Source: an uncultured Acidobacteriota bacterium | GTDB taxonomy: Bacteria > Acidobacteriota > Vicinamibacteria > Marinacidobacterales > SMYC01 | Direction of reading: 5' to 3' | NCBI GenBank assembly: GCA_947259165.1 | Contig: CAMYKY010000056.1 | Coordinates: 1-53,294 of the forward strand | Length of the DNA: 53,294 nucleotides | Part shown: positions 43,175 to 53,285 of the stretch, piece by piece | Layout of the letters: each line of letters opens with the position of its first letter | How positions within the stretch are numbered: position 1 is the first letter of the stretch | Translations under genes and position numbers: made by a program | The notes under the pieces: model-generated | Told to the model about the DNA's origin: nothing | Seen by the model: only the letters and a program-made list of their open reading frames with translations | Databases searched by the model: none

Positions 43175-45829
43175 ATGATTCGCACGTCCATCACCTGCTT
43201 CGTCATGTTGCTTGCCCAAACCAGCATGGCTCAAGACGCGTTTTGGCCCGGGGTCAGCTACGACTCGGGCGTCCCTACGATGGAGCAGGTGCTCGGCCAC
43301 GCTCCAGGGGAACGGATCGTCTCCCATTTCGAAATGCTGCAATATTTGGACGCACTCGTGGCGTCGCGTTCAGGTCAGATCCAAGTCCACGAGTACGCGC
43401 GCACCTGGGAGGGTCGCTCGCTCGTCTACGCGGTCGTCGGTTCCGAGACGAACATGGCGCGAACGGGCGAGATTCGTCGTGACATGAAGCGTCTCGCCGA
43501 CCCGCGCACGACGAACGACGCCGATGCGCGAGCGATCATCGAGAATCAACCGGCGATCACGTGGCTCGCGTACGGCGTCCATGGCAACGAGATCTCCTCG
43601 CCCGACGCCGGCTTGTATACCGCGTATCACTTGTTGGCCGCGCAAAACGACGACATCGTGAACACGATCCTCGCGCAAAGCCTGGTCATCATCGTACCGA
43701 CACAAAACGCGGACGGGCGCGACCGGTTCGTCAATCACTACCGAGTCGCGAAAGGCATCGCCCCGTCAGCGCACCCAGCCGCCGCAGAGCACGACGAGCC
43801 CTGGCCCGGGGGTCGCACCAATCATTATTACTTCGATTTGAACCGGGACTGGCTCGCGCTAACACAGCCGGAGACACGTGGTCACGTACGTGCTTATCAG
43901 GAATGGTTTCCCCAAGCGTTCGTGGATTTGCACGAGATGGGCGGCAACTCGACGTACTACTTCTCGCCCGAAGCTCGGCCGTACAATCCTCACATCACGT
44001 CGGCGCAGCGCGAAGCGCTCGATATCTACGGTCGCAACAACGCGAAGTGGTTCGACGAGTTCGGTTTCTTGTATTTCACGCGGGAAGTGTTCGATGCGTT
44101 CTACCCGGGCTACGGAGCGAGTTGGCCGTTGTTCCATGGCACCATTGCGACGACCTACGAGCAGGCGTCGGCGCGGGGGCTCGTGTTCCAGAGAAACGAC
44201 GGCACCGAGCTTCATTTCCGTGACGGGGTCCGTCACCACTTTGTGGCGTCCATCGCGACGGCGGAGACGACGGCGCGCAATCGCGAGCGGCACCTTTCGA
44301 GCTTCTGGCAATACCGCAAGTCAGCGATCGAAGAAGGTCGGAGCGAAGCCACGAAGGCGTTCGTCATAGTCAACGAGGGCGACACCGCCGCGGTGCAAAA
44401 ACTCGCGGGCATATTCACGGAGCACGGCGTTGAAGTGTCACGCGCCGTCGCCGACTTCGACGGCTGTGGACGGTCTTTTCCTCGAGGCAGTCTGGTAATT
44501 GATTTGGCTCAACCGACGAAACGCCTCGTTCGCACGTTGCTCGATGCCGACGTTCCCATGGAACAGGACTTTCTCGCCGAACAGGAGCGCCGACGCAAGA
44601 AAAACCTCCCCGACGAAATCTACGACGTTACCGGATGGTCCCTCGCCCAAATGTTCAACGTCGAGAGCGTCGCGTGCGGCGCCGTTCCCACCGGAAACTT
44701 CGAGGCAGCAGGAAGCGAGCGCATTCTTCCAAGAACGATCGAGGGTGAGCGCGCTCAACTGGCGTATGTCGCGCCTTGGGGAACGGCGGCGGCGGGCCGT
44801 CTGCTCGCTGCCGCGTTACGCGCAGACCTGCGAGTCCTGAGCGCTGACAAGGTGATACAGCAGAGCGGGCGGACCTATCCCTCGGGCACGTTGATTTTCA
44901 TGGTGGATCAGAATCCGGCGCATGTACACGATACGCTCGAAAGGCTAGCCCGCGAGACCGGCGCCGAGATCGTCGCGACGAACACCGGATGGGTCGAGGG
45001 AGGCATCAATTTCGGAAGCCGCAACGTCCAACACATGCGCAAACCCGAGATCGCGCTCGCATGGGATTCGCCCACCTCTTCGAACGCCGCGGGGTCGACA
45101 CGCTTTGTGCTCGAGGGACAATACGGGTATCCCGTCTCCCCGTTACGGACGCGTCGGATCGCCACGACGGACTTGAGAGCCTTTGACGTTTTGATCTTAC
45201 CGGAGGGGAACTACGCCTCGGTTCTCGACGAGAGCGCAACCGGGCACCTGAAACGGTGGGTCGAAGACGGGGGAACGCTCGTCGGGCTCGGTTCCGCACT
45301 CGAATACCTCACGGAATCCAAACTTCTCTCCTCGACGCGCGAGAACCAGGCTGGAGACAGTGACGATTCCAAGAAGAATGGTGACACCCCCAAGCCAGCG
45401 CTCCTCGAGACGGAAGAGGATTACTTGAAAGCCATCGAACCGTCTGAGGAGCGCCCCGACTCTGTCGCCGGCGTCATGGTGCGCGTGAAACTCGACCCGG
45501 ATCATTGGCTCAACGCAGGTATGGGCGAGACGGCGCACGCTCTTATCCGGGGCCGCGCGATCTACACACCACTCACCCTCGACAACGGTCAAAACCCCGC
45601 GATCTTTCGCGGTCCCGAAGAGCTCGTCGCCAGCGGCTACCTCTGGGAAGAAAACCGCAAGCAAATGGCGTTCAAACCGATGACGATGGTGCAGTCCCAC
45701 GGCCGCGGACTGGTGATCGGCTTCGTCGCCGACCCCAACTACCGGGCCTATCTCGACGGCCTCAACACACTGTTCTTGAACGCTGTTTTCCGAGGGCCCG
45801 CCCGCGCCCGACCCCCAGTCCTGCGCTAA
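43175..45829 (+). CDS. Secreted M14 family zinc carboxypeptidase, large form
   Basis: An 884-residue exported enzyme. After a signal peptide (to about 19, ending SMAQD) the M14 domain (about 45-370) shows His136 and Glu139 in YGVHGNEISSPD, PTQNADGRDRF, the FDLNRDW motif, and His253 in DLHEMGG. TYEQASARG near 330 holds the catalytic Glu. A 450-residue C-terminal region of Gn-amidotransferase-like folds follows (VLILPEGNYASVLDE...GGTLVGLGSA). This long architecture is frequent in Acidobacteriota and Bacteroidota. GAGAGG before the ATG supports the start. Confidence 0.9.
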   Translation: MIRTSITCFVMLLAQTSMAQDAFWPGVSYDSGVPTMEQVLGHAPGERIVSHFEMLQYLDALVASRSGQIQVHEYARTWEGRSLVYAVVGSETNMARTGEIRRDMKRLADPRTTNDADARAIIENQPAITWLAYGVHGNEISSPDAGLYTAYHLLAAQNDDIVNTILAQSLVIIVPTQNADGRDRFVNHYRVAKGIAPSAHPAAAEHDEPWPGGRTNHYYFDLNRDWLALTQPETRGHVRAYQEWFPQAFVDLHEMGGNSTYYFSPEARPYNPHITSAQREALDIYGRNNAKWFDEFGFLYFTREVFDAFYPGYGASWPLFHGTIATTYEQASARGLVFQRNDGTELHFRDGVRHHFVASIATAETTARNRERHLSSFWQYRKSAIEEGRSEATKAFVIVNEGDTAAVQKLAGIFTEHGVEVSRAVADFDGCGRSFPRGSLVIDLAQPTKRLVRTLLDADVPMEQDFLAEQERRRKKNLPDEIYDVTGWSLAQMFNVESVACGAVPTGNFEAAGSERILPRTIEGERAQLAYVAPWGTAAAGRLLAAALRADLRVLSADKVIQQSGRTYPSGTLIFMVDQNPAHVHDTLERLARETGAEIVATNTGWVEGGINFGSRNVQHMRKPEIALAWDSPTSSNAAGSTRFVLEGQYGYPVSPLRTRRIATTDLRAFDVLILPEGNYASVLDESATGHLKRWVEDGGTLVGLGSALEYLTESKLLSSTRENQAGDSDDSKKNGDTPKPALLETEEDYLKAIEPSEERPDSVAGVMVRVKLDPDHWLNAGMGETAHALIRGRAIYTPLTLDNGQNPAIFRGPEELVASGYLWEENRKQMAFKPMTMVQSHGRGLVIGFVADPNYRAYLDGLNTLFLNAVFRGPARARPPVLR

Positions 45830-45973
45830 CGATGCGACGCTGCCATTGAGCAAGCGGAAGAAAAGGGAACTGTCCCTGATGAATGCCCACAAGATCTTTG
45901 GCTTGCATCGGGCGCTGATTTGGTTTCGAGCACTGCGCCGCCCACGCGCCGTTCCCGTTCCGGGCCGCGGCAT

Positions 45974-46672
45974 CTATTGGCGGCGGAAGGTGAACGTTCC
46001 CACCGGCGCTACAGTGCCGTTCGACGCCAGGGGCGGAGTGGTAATGTGCGCGATCGGTTCTCGTGGTGCGGTGTCTCGGTCGGGCGAGTCGAAGCTCGCG
46101 CCGCTGTCGGTTCCGGCATCGTAGGGGTCGAGCTCGATGACGAGCTCGTCGATCCAGTCGCCGTCTTCGAGGAGGCTCAGGTCGCTGACGCCGACGAACC
46201 AATCGGGGCTCGGCGCGAGCATCGACACCAGGCTCACCCCCGGGTAGTCCAGGCTGATGTCGAAATCGAGCGAAACGACACCCGGCGAGCGCGCGATACC
46301 GCCACCCGAGAGCAAGTGCTCTGCACGAGCGTTCGTGATGGCCCGTTCGATCTCGTCGTCGAGGGGGGTTTTGGCGCCGAGCTCCGCCATCGCCTCGATA
46401 CCATTCGATGCGATCGAACCTCCCCGCCATAGCGGAAACCCAAGCTCGTGGGTAGCGCCGATGAGATCGGAGAAGTGAGGATTACCCGGAGACCTATTCG
46501 GGTGGGTCGCCGCGCTCCAAGTTGCGTCGAACGTCACGCGATAACGCGCGGTCGCATCCGGTGTCGGCACCGTCGAAGTCGCGGGCGAGGGTGACATCGG
46601 CGTCGGCGCCGGCGAGTCACCGCAGCCCACACAAAGCGCGATTGTCGCAATAGCACCGCCGAGTCTGCTCAA
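45974..46672 (-). CDS. Lipoprotein with spondin_N domain
   Basis: The 232-residue product starts with TTG at 46672, which overlaps the ppsA stop (TTGA) and has GAGG seven bases upstream; the frame is open to 46705. A lipobox (LCVGC, Cys about 17) is followed by a Pro/Thr-rich linker and a spondin_N-like domain: [47 protein letters not shown] and [19 protein letters not shown]. The domain is known from animal matrix proteins and from secreted bacterial proteins of unknown role. It is coupled to ppsA by position, which makes little metabolic sense and may be fortuitous. Confidence 0.78.
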   Translation of the reverse strand: MSRLGGAIATIALCVGCGDSPAPTPMSPSPATSTVPTPDATARYRVTFDATWSAATHPNRSPGNPHFSDLIGATHELGFPLWRGGSIASNGIEAMAELGAKTPLDDEIERAITNARAEHLLSGGGIARSPGVVSLDFDISLDYPGVSLVSMLAPSPDWFVGVSDLSLLEDGDWIDELVIELDPYDAGTDSGASFDSPDRDTAPREPIAHITTPPLASNGTVAPVGTFTFRRQ

Positions 46673-49041
46673 GCGCCGACCTCTTGACCGGCCAGAAACA
46701 ACCACGTCTTCACCACCGTGTCTGGATTCAGTGAAACGCTATCAATGCCCTCTTCGAGCAGCCACTTCGCGAAATCCGGGTAGTCCGAGGGTCCTTGGCC
46801 GCAGATGCCAATGTATTTCCCGGCCTTCTTGCACGCCTGGATAGCCTGGTGCACGAGCGCCTTGACAGCATCGTTTCGCTCGTCGAACGACACCGCCACC
46901 AGCGCGGAATCTCGGTCCACCGCGAGAGTGAACTGTGTGAGATCGTTCGAGCCGATCGAAAACCCGTCGAAGTACTCGAGGAACTGCTCTGCGAGAATGA
47001 CGTTCGAAGGGATCTCGCACATCATGATGAGCCTCAGCCCATGGGCCCCGCGCTCGAGGCCATGAGCTTTCAGCGCATCGATGACGCCTCGCGCCTCGTC
47101 GAGCGTCCGTACGAACGGGATCATGACCTCCACGTTGACGAGGCCCATCTCTTCGCGCACTCGCTTCACCGCGCGGCATTCCAGCGCAAAGCACTCGGCG
47201 AACGTTTCTGACACATAGCGAGATGCTCCACGAAAACCGAGCATCGGATTTTCCTCGGAGGGCTCGTAACGTGCACCCGCGAGCAGGTGCGCGTACTCGT
47301 TCGATTTGAAATCTGACAGCCGCACGATGACCCGTTGCGGATAGAAGGCGGCGCCGAGCATGGCGATGCCCTCGGTCAACTTGTCTACGTAGAAACTCAC
47401 AGGGTCCGCATAGCCACGGACTCGCTCGAGGACCGGCGATTTCAACTCGTCCGGCAACGTGTCAATCTCGAGCAACGCTCGGGGGTGAACGCCAATCGTG
47501 TTGTTGATAACGAACTCGAGACGCGCGAGCCCAACGCCGTTGTTCGGAAGCGACGCGAACGTGAACGCCCGCTCGGGATTGCCGACGTTCATCATGACTT
47601 TGAGCGGTAGCTCCGGCATGGCGTCCAGGGAGATTCTCTCCACGTCGAAGTCGAGCTCGCCGTCATAGACAAAACCGGTGTCGCCCTCGGCGCAACTCAC
47701 CGTAACCGATTGCCCGACGGAAAGCGTCTTCGTCGCATCCCCACACCCGACGACCGCAGGGATCCCCAGCTCCCTTGCGATGATCGCGGCGTGGCAGGTT
47801 CTACCGCCCCGATTCGTTACAACCGCCGCGGCCCTCTTCATCACCGGCTCCCAGTCTGGATCGGTCATGTCGGTTACGAGGATTTCGCCCTCGCGGAGCG
47901 AGTCCATGTCATCGAGGTCTTCCATGAGGCGCGCCTTGCCGGCGGCGACTTTCTGCCCGACCGCGCGTCCTTCAGCCAACACATCACCGCGCTTGTTGAG
48001 TCGGTACTGTTCGAGCACTTTCCCGTCGCGCTGACTCTTCACCGTCTCCGGGCGCGCCTGAACAATGTAGAGGTGACCGTCGATCCCGTCCTTGGCCCAT
48101 TCGATATCCATCGAACGGCCGTAGTGTTTTTCGATGACGAGCGCCTGTCGTCCAAGCTCTTCGAGCTCTGCGTCGCTCAGAACGAACCGAAAACGTTCCT
48201 CGTCCGATGTCGCTATGGTTTGGATCGACTGTTCAACGTTGCCGTCATCCCCGTAAACCATCTTTATCGCTTTTTCGCCAAGGGTGCGCGAGAGCACCGC
48301 GGGACGACCGGCTTCGAGGTTGGGCTTGTAGAGATAGAACTCATCGGGGTTCACCGCACCCTGCACGACCGCTTCGCCGAGGCCGTAGCTTCCGGTAACG
48401 AACACGACGTTCTCGAATCCAGATTCCGTATCCAGAGTGAAAGCAACCCCGCTCGCGGCCAGATCGCTTCGGACCATTTGTTGCACGCCAGCCGAGATAC
48501 CCACGTCCTTGTGCTCGAAGCCATGATGCACCCGGTACGCGATTGCGCGGTCGTTGAACAGCGACGCATAGACTTTCTTCACCGCCTGCTGGATGTTGTC
48601 GACCCCGCGGATATTCAAATACGTCTCTTGCTGGCCTGCGAACGAGGCGTCTACCGTGTCCTCTGCGGTCGCCGAGGAGCGCACCGCGAAGGAATGGTCT
48701 TGGTCGAGCTCCGCGAATGCCGCACGGATCGACGCCTCGACTGCACTGGGGAGCTCCGCCGCCTCGATAGCGCCTCGAATCTCTCGACCCACTCGGGCGA
48801 GCTCATGAACGTCCCGAACATCGAGCTTCGCGAGCTCGTCATGGATCCGAACCTCGAGCCCAGCGTCCTTTAGGAACAGATGGAAAGCGTCCGTCGTGGT
48901 GGCGAACCCGCCGGGCACGCGCACCCCGAGCTTGGTGAGATGATGGATCATTTCACCGAGAGAGGCGTTTTTGCCGCCTACCGACGAGACGTCACCCATC
49001 CCGCTTTCTTGCAACAACTTGACGTAAGATGAGCTCGACAT
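46669..49041 (-). CDS. ppsA: Phosphoenolpyruvate synthase
   Basis: PpsA converts pyruvate and ATP to phosphoenolpyruvate, AMP and phosphate for gluconeogenesis. The 790-residue enzyme begins with the ATP-grasp domain ([12 protein letters not shown]), then the swivelling domain with the phospho-histidine His417 in [21 protein letters not shown], and the TIM-barrel domain with [18 protein letters not shown] and the catalytic Cys in GICGQGPSD. The length and motifs fit the family. Its ATG overlaps the ATG of ppsR on the other strand by two bases. Confidence 0.95.
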   Translation of the reverse strand: MSSSSYVKLLQESGMGDVSSVGGKNASLGEMIHHLTKLGVRVPGGFATTTDAFHLFLKDAGLEVRIHDELAKLDVRDVHELARVGREIRGAIEAAELPSAVEASIRAAFAELDQDHSFAVRSSATAEDTVDASFAGQQETYLNIRGVDNIQQAVKKVYASLFNDRAIAYRVHHGFEHKDVGISAGVQQMVRSDLAASGVAFTLDTESGFENVVFVTGSYGLGEAVVQGAVNPDEFYLYKPNLEAGRPAVLSRTLGEKAIKMVYGDDGNVEQSIQTIATSDEERFRFVLSDAELEELGRQALVIEKHYGRSMDIEWAKDGIDGHLYIVQARPETVKSQRDGKVLEQYRLNKRGDVLAEGRAVGQKVAAGKARLMEDLDDMDSLREGEILVTDMTDPDWEPVMKRAAAVVTNRGGRTCHAAIIARELGIPAVVGCGDATKTLSVGQSVTVSCAEGDTGFVYDGELDFDVERISLDAMPELPLKVMMNVGNPERAFTFASLPNNGVGLARLEFVINNTIGVHPRALLEIDTLPDELKSPVLERVRGYADPVSFYVDKLTEGIAMLGAAFYPQRVIVRLSDFKSNEYAHLLAGARYEPSEENPMLGFRGASRYVSETFAECFALECRAVKRVREEMGLVNVEVMIPFVRTLDEARGVIDALKAHGLERGAHGLRLIMMCEIPSNVILAEQFLEYFDGFSIGSNDLTQFTLAVDRDSALVAVSFDERNDAVKALVHQAIQACKKAGKYIGICGQGPSDYPDFAKWLLEEGIDSVSLNPDTVVKTWLFLAGQEVGA

Positions 49042-49861
49042 GAGAACGATGTTTTATGTCTCCGATCGTACAGCGATTACTGCCGAGACCATAGGCCACA
49101 GCCTAATAGCCCAGTTCGAAGGCAGCCCCGACTACCGTGAAGTTACCATACCGTACGTCGATACTCCCGAAAAGGCTATCGCGGTCAATGCACGCATCAA
49201 TGCCGCCGCGGAGGCCGATGGCGAAACACCGCTCGTTTTTAGCACCCTCGCCGACCCGCAAACACGTGCGGGCATTATCGAGTCCCAAGGGCTGGTGCTC
49301 GACCTGTTCCATGTCTTCATCGAGCCCATGGCGGAGGCGCTCGCGCTCGAGCCAGTGATCAAGCGGACGCGCTCGCACCGCATCAGCAACCTGTCTTCCT
49401 ACGAGGCGCGCATCGGAGCCATCGACTATAGCCTCCAGCATGACGACGGCGCGCGGATCAAAGACTACGACAACGCCGACATTATTATTGTCGGCGTGTC
49501 TCGCTCCGGAAAAACACCCACGTGCCTCTACCTTGCGATGCAGTTCGGCATCCGTGCCGCAAATTACCCCATCACCGAGGAGGACATGGAGTCGTCAACA
49601 CTGCCCGCTCCGGTCGCCCCGTATCCCGAGAGACTCCATGGATTGACCATCGACGCGAAGCGCCTGGCGAGCATTCGCGAAGAACGCCGACCCGGAAGCC
49701 GCTACGCCTCCGTCGAACAGTGCCGCATCGAAGTACGAAGGGTAGAGGCGCTATTCAAATCGTTCCAAATCCCGTACATCAACTCGACGAATACCTCCGT
49801 CGAGGAAATCGCAACAAGAGTCGTCCAAACCAGAGGCATGGAACGGCACAGCGTTTTGTAA
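49040..49861 (+). CDS. ppsR: PEP synthase regulatory protein (bifunctional kinase/pyrophosphorylase)
   Basis: PpsR phosphorylates a threonine of PEP synthase with ADP to switch it off, and removes the phosphate to switch it on. The 273-residue protein shows [45 protein letters not shown] and the P-loop-like [15 protein letters not shown] near 152, and the terminal [13 protein letters not shown]. It is the direct neighbour of its target, in divergent orientation with overlapping start codons (CATG at 49039-49042), so both promoters must lie inside the other gene. Confidence 0.94.
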   Translation: MRTMFYVSDRTAITAETIGHSLIAQFEGSPDYREVTIPYVDTPEKAIAVNARINAAAEADGETPLVFSTLADPQTRAGIIESQGLVLDLFHVFIEPMAEALALEPVIKRTRSHRISNLSSYEARIGAIDYSLQHDDGARIKDYDNADIIIVGVSRSGKTPTCLYLAMQFGIRAANYPITEEDMESSTLPAPVAPYPERLHGLTIDAKRLASIREERRPGSRYASVEQCRIEVRRVEALFKSFQIPYINSTNTSVEEIATRVVQTRGMERHSVL

Positions 49862-49868
49862 CAGCATC

Positions 49869-49945
49869 ACCACGGAGTCACGGAATTCACGGAGAGCTCG
49901 ATGAGTGATTTGCCTCCCGTTCCCGTTCCCGTTCCCGTTCCCGTT
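49869..49945. repeat. CCACGGAG fragment and a five-copy CCCGTT tandem repeat
   Basis: CACCACGGAGTCACGGAATTCACGGAG (49869-49895) is one arm of the CCACGGAG family. CCCGTT is repeated five times without a mismatch at 49916-49945. No gene is present between 49862 and 50023. Confidence 0.7.
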
Positions 49946-50023
49946 TTGATCTGTAGACCGCGTTCAAGTTCGTGAAATCTTCGTGACTTCGTGTCAAGGA
50001 GCTTTGGCGGCAGAACCGATGCC

Positions 50024-50461
50024 TCAGGCGAGGAGGTCTTCTAGTTTTTGGATGGCGGCGTGACCGGTGTAGTAGACGTCTTTCAGGCAGCGGTCGCGGC
50101 GATCTTTTGCGCGGATTCGATCCCCTAGACTGCGCTCGTCTTCTTCGGCGAAAGCTTCGATTATCAGGGCACGAGCTTCACGATACGACGCCACGCATTG
50201 GTAGAAAGTTTCCACGGCAAAGTAGTGCTCCCCAGAGAGCACCTGGGGGAGTCGTTGATGACAGGCCTCGTATTGGCGCGGGCTCGTCGGCTCTCCGGCG
50301 GAGGGACTCTTGGGATCTGACGAATCCAGAAGCGCGCGAATCTCGGGAAGGAGCGCTTCGGCAACGCTTCGAGCTTGCTGGAGCCGGGCGACGCGACGTT
50401 GCCTCCGGAGCCACCAAAGCGCGCTGATGACGACGCACGCTCCAGCGGCGAGCCACGTCAT
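50024..50461 (-). CDS. Small membrane-anchored protein of unknown function
   Basis: A 145-residue protein with a single N-terminal helix (LAAGACVVISALWWL) and a basic flank RRQRRVAR, so the bulk lies in the cytoplasm. The rest is helical and charged (AEALLPEIRALLDSSD, ALIIEAFAEEDERSLGDRIRAKDRRDRCLKD). I recognise no family. It starts 13 bp after the VTT gene on the same strand and is probably co-transcribed with it. Confidence 0.6.
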   Translation of the reverse strand: MTWLAAGACVVISALWWLRRQRRVARLQQARSVAEALLPEIRALLDSSDPKSPSAGEPTSPRQYEACHQRLPQVLSGEHYFAVETFYQCVASYREARALIIEAFAEEDERSLGDRIRAKDRRDRCLKDVYYTGHAAIQKLEDLLA

Positions 50462-50474
50462 GAGCGTCGCTGGG

Positions 50475-51137
50475 TCACGCCGGCGCGCTTTTCCGTATGA
50501 GACGGCGTCCGACGAGGAAGACTGCGACGCTGAGCGCGAGGGCCATCGCGATCGTCGGATAGTGTTGTTGCAGCGTCGCCATCGCCCGATCTCCCAAACG
50601 AACAGCGAGGTAGGCTTCCCCCAGATAGCGCACGAGACGGCCGAAAAAAACTGCGGCTACGAAACGCCGCCAATCCATCCTCACCACTCCGGCGACCAAG
50701 ATAAACAGCTTCGTCGGAAACGGTGGCGGCCCAAGCATGGCGACGCTCACCGCGAGAATGTCGTTCTTCCGAACTTTTTCGGTGACCCACTCCTGTTTTT
50801 CTTTCGGGAAGCGAGCAAGCATCGCGTCACCGCCAACGCGCGCGATCCTGTACAACACCCAACACCCTGCCGCAGAACCAAGCGAAGCGATGAGCGCAAC
50901 CAGGACGAAAAGCGACGGGGACTGCCACGACAACAGCATGACGACGAGGTCGACACCGCCCGGCAGTGGTACGCCCGCCGAGTCAAGGAAGGCGATGACG
51001 AACAGTCCCGGCAGACCGAAAGCAAGCAGTTGTTCTTTGATCGAATCCACGGTTTGAGTTAGGCCTACCCTATCATCTCCTTGCAAGCCCACGCCATTGA
51101 TCGTAGCTTGGACCCATAGCAGGACGCCTACCAGCAC
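50475..51137 (-). CDS. VTT-domain (DedA-superfamily) membrane protein
   Basis: A 220-residue membrane protein with the VTT core GLFVIAFLDSAGVPLPGGVDLVVMLLSW, then GCWVLYRIARVGGDAML, MLGPPPFPTKLFILVAGVVRM and GRLVRYLGEAYLA. The pattern PPPFPTK in place of the usual LPxxR segment is seen in YqaA-type relatives. The start is GTG at 51137; a GTG at 51051 (VDSIKEQLLAFG) is also possible and more typical. Role unknown, possibly lipid or membrane homeostasis. It is distinct from the VTT protein at 5234. Confidence 0.82.
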   Translation of the reverse strand: MLVGVLLWVQATINGVGLQGDDRVGLTQTVDSIKEQLLAFGLPGLFVIAFLDSAGVPLPGGVDLVVMLLSWQSPSLFVLVALIASLGSAAGCWVLYRIARVGGDAMLARFPKEKQEWVTEKVRKNDILAVSVAMLGPPPFPTKLFILVAGVVRMDWRRFVAAVFFGRLVRYLGEAYLAVRLGDRAMATLQQHYPTIAMALALSVAVFLVGRRLIRKSAPA

Positions 51138-51473
51138 GGGCTAGGACGCGACTTGGCTTTCGGCATCTTCCGCCGCTAAAGACAACCACGGAGTCACGCA
51201 CGCACCGAGGGGACCCGGAGAGCAAGAGAGTTTCCCCTCCGTACTGCTAAGGTCGAAAAGCTTGCTATCAAAAGAAGAAGTACTCAACGCGAAGGCGCAA
51301 AGTGGGCGCCTCCGGCGCGGACGACGCTTTGGCAGGTGTCAAATCAACGTCTGCTGCGGCAATGACTGCCACTCATCCTCGACGACCTTTGCGTCTCCGC
51401 GCCTTTGCGTTCAGAGTTTTGGTTGCAGTTCTGCTGCGTTGTGCCTCCGTGACTCGGTGGTGAGCGGCAACGT
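51138..51473. repeat. Intergenic gap with nested inverted repeats
   Basis: The 336 bp hold two nested repeat pairs. The outer pair is AACCACGGAGTCACG (from 51183) against CCTCCGTGACTCGGTGGT (to about 51463). The inner pair is AACGCGAAGGCGCAAAG (from about 51285) against CGCGCCTTTGCGTT (to about 51413). Between the inner arms I see no gene. Confidence 0.65.
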
Positions 51474-53120
51474 TTACGTTCGTAGGGTTTCGGCGAACGA
51501 CGGTTGGGTACGGCCGTCGATGGCTCGTTCGAATGCGAAGGCGAGACGAAGTAGCGTCGGCTCGCTCCAGGCCGGACCAAAGAACGAGAGGCCGATGGGC
51601 AGACCCTGCACGGACCCGGCGGGCACCGTCACGTTGGGATAGCCGGCCACCGCGGCGGGAGCAGAGCTTCCGCCGGAAAAGTGATCCCCGTTCACGAGGT
51701 CCGTCACCCAGGCGGGTCCGCCCGTAGGAGCAACCATTGCGTCGAGGTCGTGCTCTGCAATGGTCTTGTCAATCCCCTCGTCACGACTGAGACGGTGATT
51801 AGTTGCGAGAGCCTCCCTGTACTCGGACTCGTCGAGAGTGCCCTTCGCCTGTGCCATTTCGAAAATCTCCTGACCAAAGAACGGCATTTCGCGGTCGCGA
51901 TGGCGTTCGTTGAACTCAATGAGCTCCGCCAGCGTTCTCACCGGCGCGGCGGCACCCAACTCGGCAAGGTAGCGGTTGAGGTCGGCTTTGAACTCGTAAA
52001 GAAGCACCGTCATCTCGGTAGCGTCGTATTCCGCGCTGGGCCGAAGATCCACCGGGTCCACGAGCACGGCGCCCAGCCGTTTCATTTCCGAAAGAGCGTT
52101 TTCGAGTTGAGCGTCGACACCGGGATGAAAGCCGAACAAGGCGCGCACGACGCCGATCCGCGCGCCGTCGAGACCGTCCGCGTCGAGAAAACGCGTGTAG
52201 TCGGCATGCGCGTTTCCATCGGCCGCCGAGGTCGCCGGATCGCGTGCATCAACTCCCGTGAGCGCACTCAGGAGGATAGCGCCATCGGTCACTGTCCGTG
52301 CCATCGGCCCCGCCGTGTCCTGACTGTGGGCGATGGGAATGATCCCGGCTCGACTAAGAAGACCCAAGGTTGGCTTGATCCCCACGAGGCCGTTCGCGTT
52401 CGACGGACACACAATCGAGCCGTCGGTCTCGGTGCCGATCGCGACGGTTCCCAGGTTCGCCGAAGTTGCGGCGCCGGATCCAGAGCTCGAACCGCACGGG
52501 TTGCGATCGAGGATGTAGGGGTTCTTGCACTGGCCCCCACGCCCACTCCATCCACTCGAAGAACGTGTGGAGCGGAAATTGGCCCACTCGCTCAGGTTCG
52601 TTTTCGCCAACAAAATCGCGCCCGCTTCTCGAAGCTTCCGGGCGATGGTTGCGTCCTCGCTCGGAATCGACCCTTCGAGGGCGAACGAGCCGGCCGTGGT
52701 CGTCATCGTATCCGCGGTCGACACGTTGTCTTTCAGGAGCACGGGAATCCCGTGCAGGGCACTCCTCGGACCGCTCTCACCTCGTTCGCGGTCGAGCTCG
52801 TCGGCGATGGTTAGAGCCTGCTCGTTCGTTTCGAGGATGGACCGCAACTCGGGGCCGTCCCGATCGATAGCTTCGATACGTTTGACGTACAGCTCGACGA
52901 TAGAGCGCGCCGTATGGCGACCCGACCGCATCCATTCCTGAAGCTCTCCGATCGTCACCTCATCGAGCTCAGACTCAGCAACCGGGGTCTGACGAGCGCG
53001 CGAGACGCTGGTGGACGTCTCGGCCATCCCGCCGCAACCCTGAGACGAGCCGGCAAGCCCGAGACCCGCGGCGAGGCCGCCGCGCATGAAAGTCCTACGG
53101 TTCATATTCTGCTGAGACAT
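51474..53120 (-). CDS. Exported amidase with Tat-type lipoprotein signal
   Basis: A 548-residue amidase-signature enzyme. NRRTFMRGGLAAGLGLAGSSQGCGG is a Tat signal (RRTFMRG) with a lipobox-like Cys near 29. The Lys-Ser-Ser triad is visible as VLLKDNVS near 145 and NPCGSSSGSGAATSANLG near 230, followed by GTETDGSIVCPSNANGLVG. It differs strongly from the amidase at 34355-36064 and resembles the AmiD/peptide-amidase branch. It hydrolyses amides outside the cytoplasm; the substrate is not known. It stands alone. Confidence 0.92.
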   Translation of the reverse strand: MSQQNMNRRTFMRGGLAAGLGLAGSSQGCGGMAETSTSVSRARQTPVAESELDEVTIGELQEWMRSGRHTARSIVELYVKRIEAIDRDGPELRSILETNEQALTIADELDRERGESGPRSALHGIPVLLKDNVSTADTMTTTAGSFALEGSIPSEDATIARKLREAGAILLAKTNLSEWANFRSTRSSSGWSGRGGQCKNPYILDRNPCGSSSGSGAATSANLGTVAIGTETDGSIVCPSNANGLVGIKPTLGLLSRAGIIPIAHSQDTAGPMARTVTDGAILLSALTGVDARDPATSAADGNAHADYTRFLDADGLDGARIGVVRALFGFHPGVDAQLENALSEMKRLGAVLVDPVDLRPSAEYDATEMTVLLYEFKADLNRYLAELGAAAPVRTLAELIEFNERHRDREMPFFGQEIFEMAQAKGTLDESEYREALATNHRLSRDEGIDKTIAEHDLDAMVAPTGGPAWVTDLVNGDHFSGGSSAPAAVAGYPNVTVPAGSVQGLPIGLSFFGPAWSEPTLLRLAFAFERAIDGRTQPSFAETLRT

Positions 53121-53157
53121 ACCCGATACCCTCCGTGAAACGTCCTCATACTAGTAC

Positions 53158-53285
53158 TAGTGGCCCTGTTGCAGAAGTTCTAACCAGAAATCCGGGGCCC
53201 TTTGGTGCGCTGGCTTCGGCGTGAATCCTCAATCGCACACAATGACCTCGAGCTTTATGCACAGAACTTCTAAAACAGAACACTA
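53158..53285. mobile_element. Second MITE-like element with imperfect inverted ends
   Basis: The left end TAGTGGCCCTGTTGCAGAAG, continuing TTCT (53158-53181), and the inverted right end TAGTGTTCTGTTTTAGAAGT, continuing TCT (53285-53263), match apart from four differences and one gap. The 128-bp unit has no gene. As in the element at 40270, the ends start at ACTAG/CTAG, and CTGTT follows. An ACTAGTACTAGT string touches the left end. Confidence 0.5.

Noticed and set aside
49916-49945. CRISPR-like repeat
   Set aside because: The CCCGTT units are six bases long and contiguous, without spacers. No CRISPR array or cas gene is present in the window.
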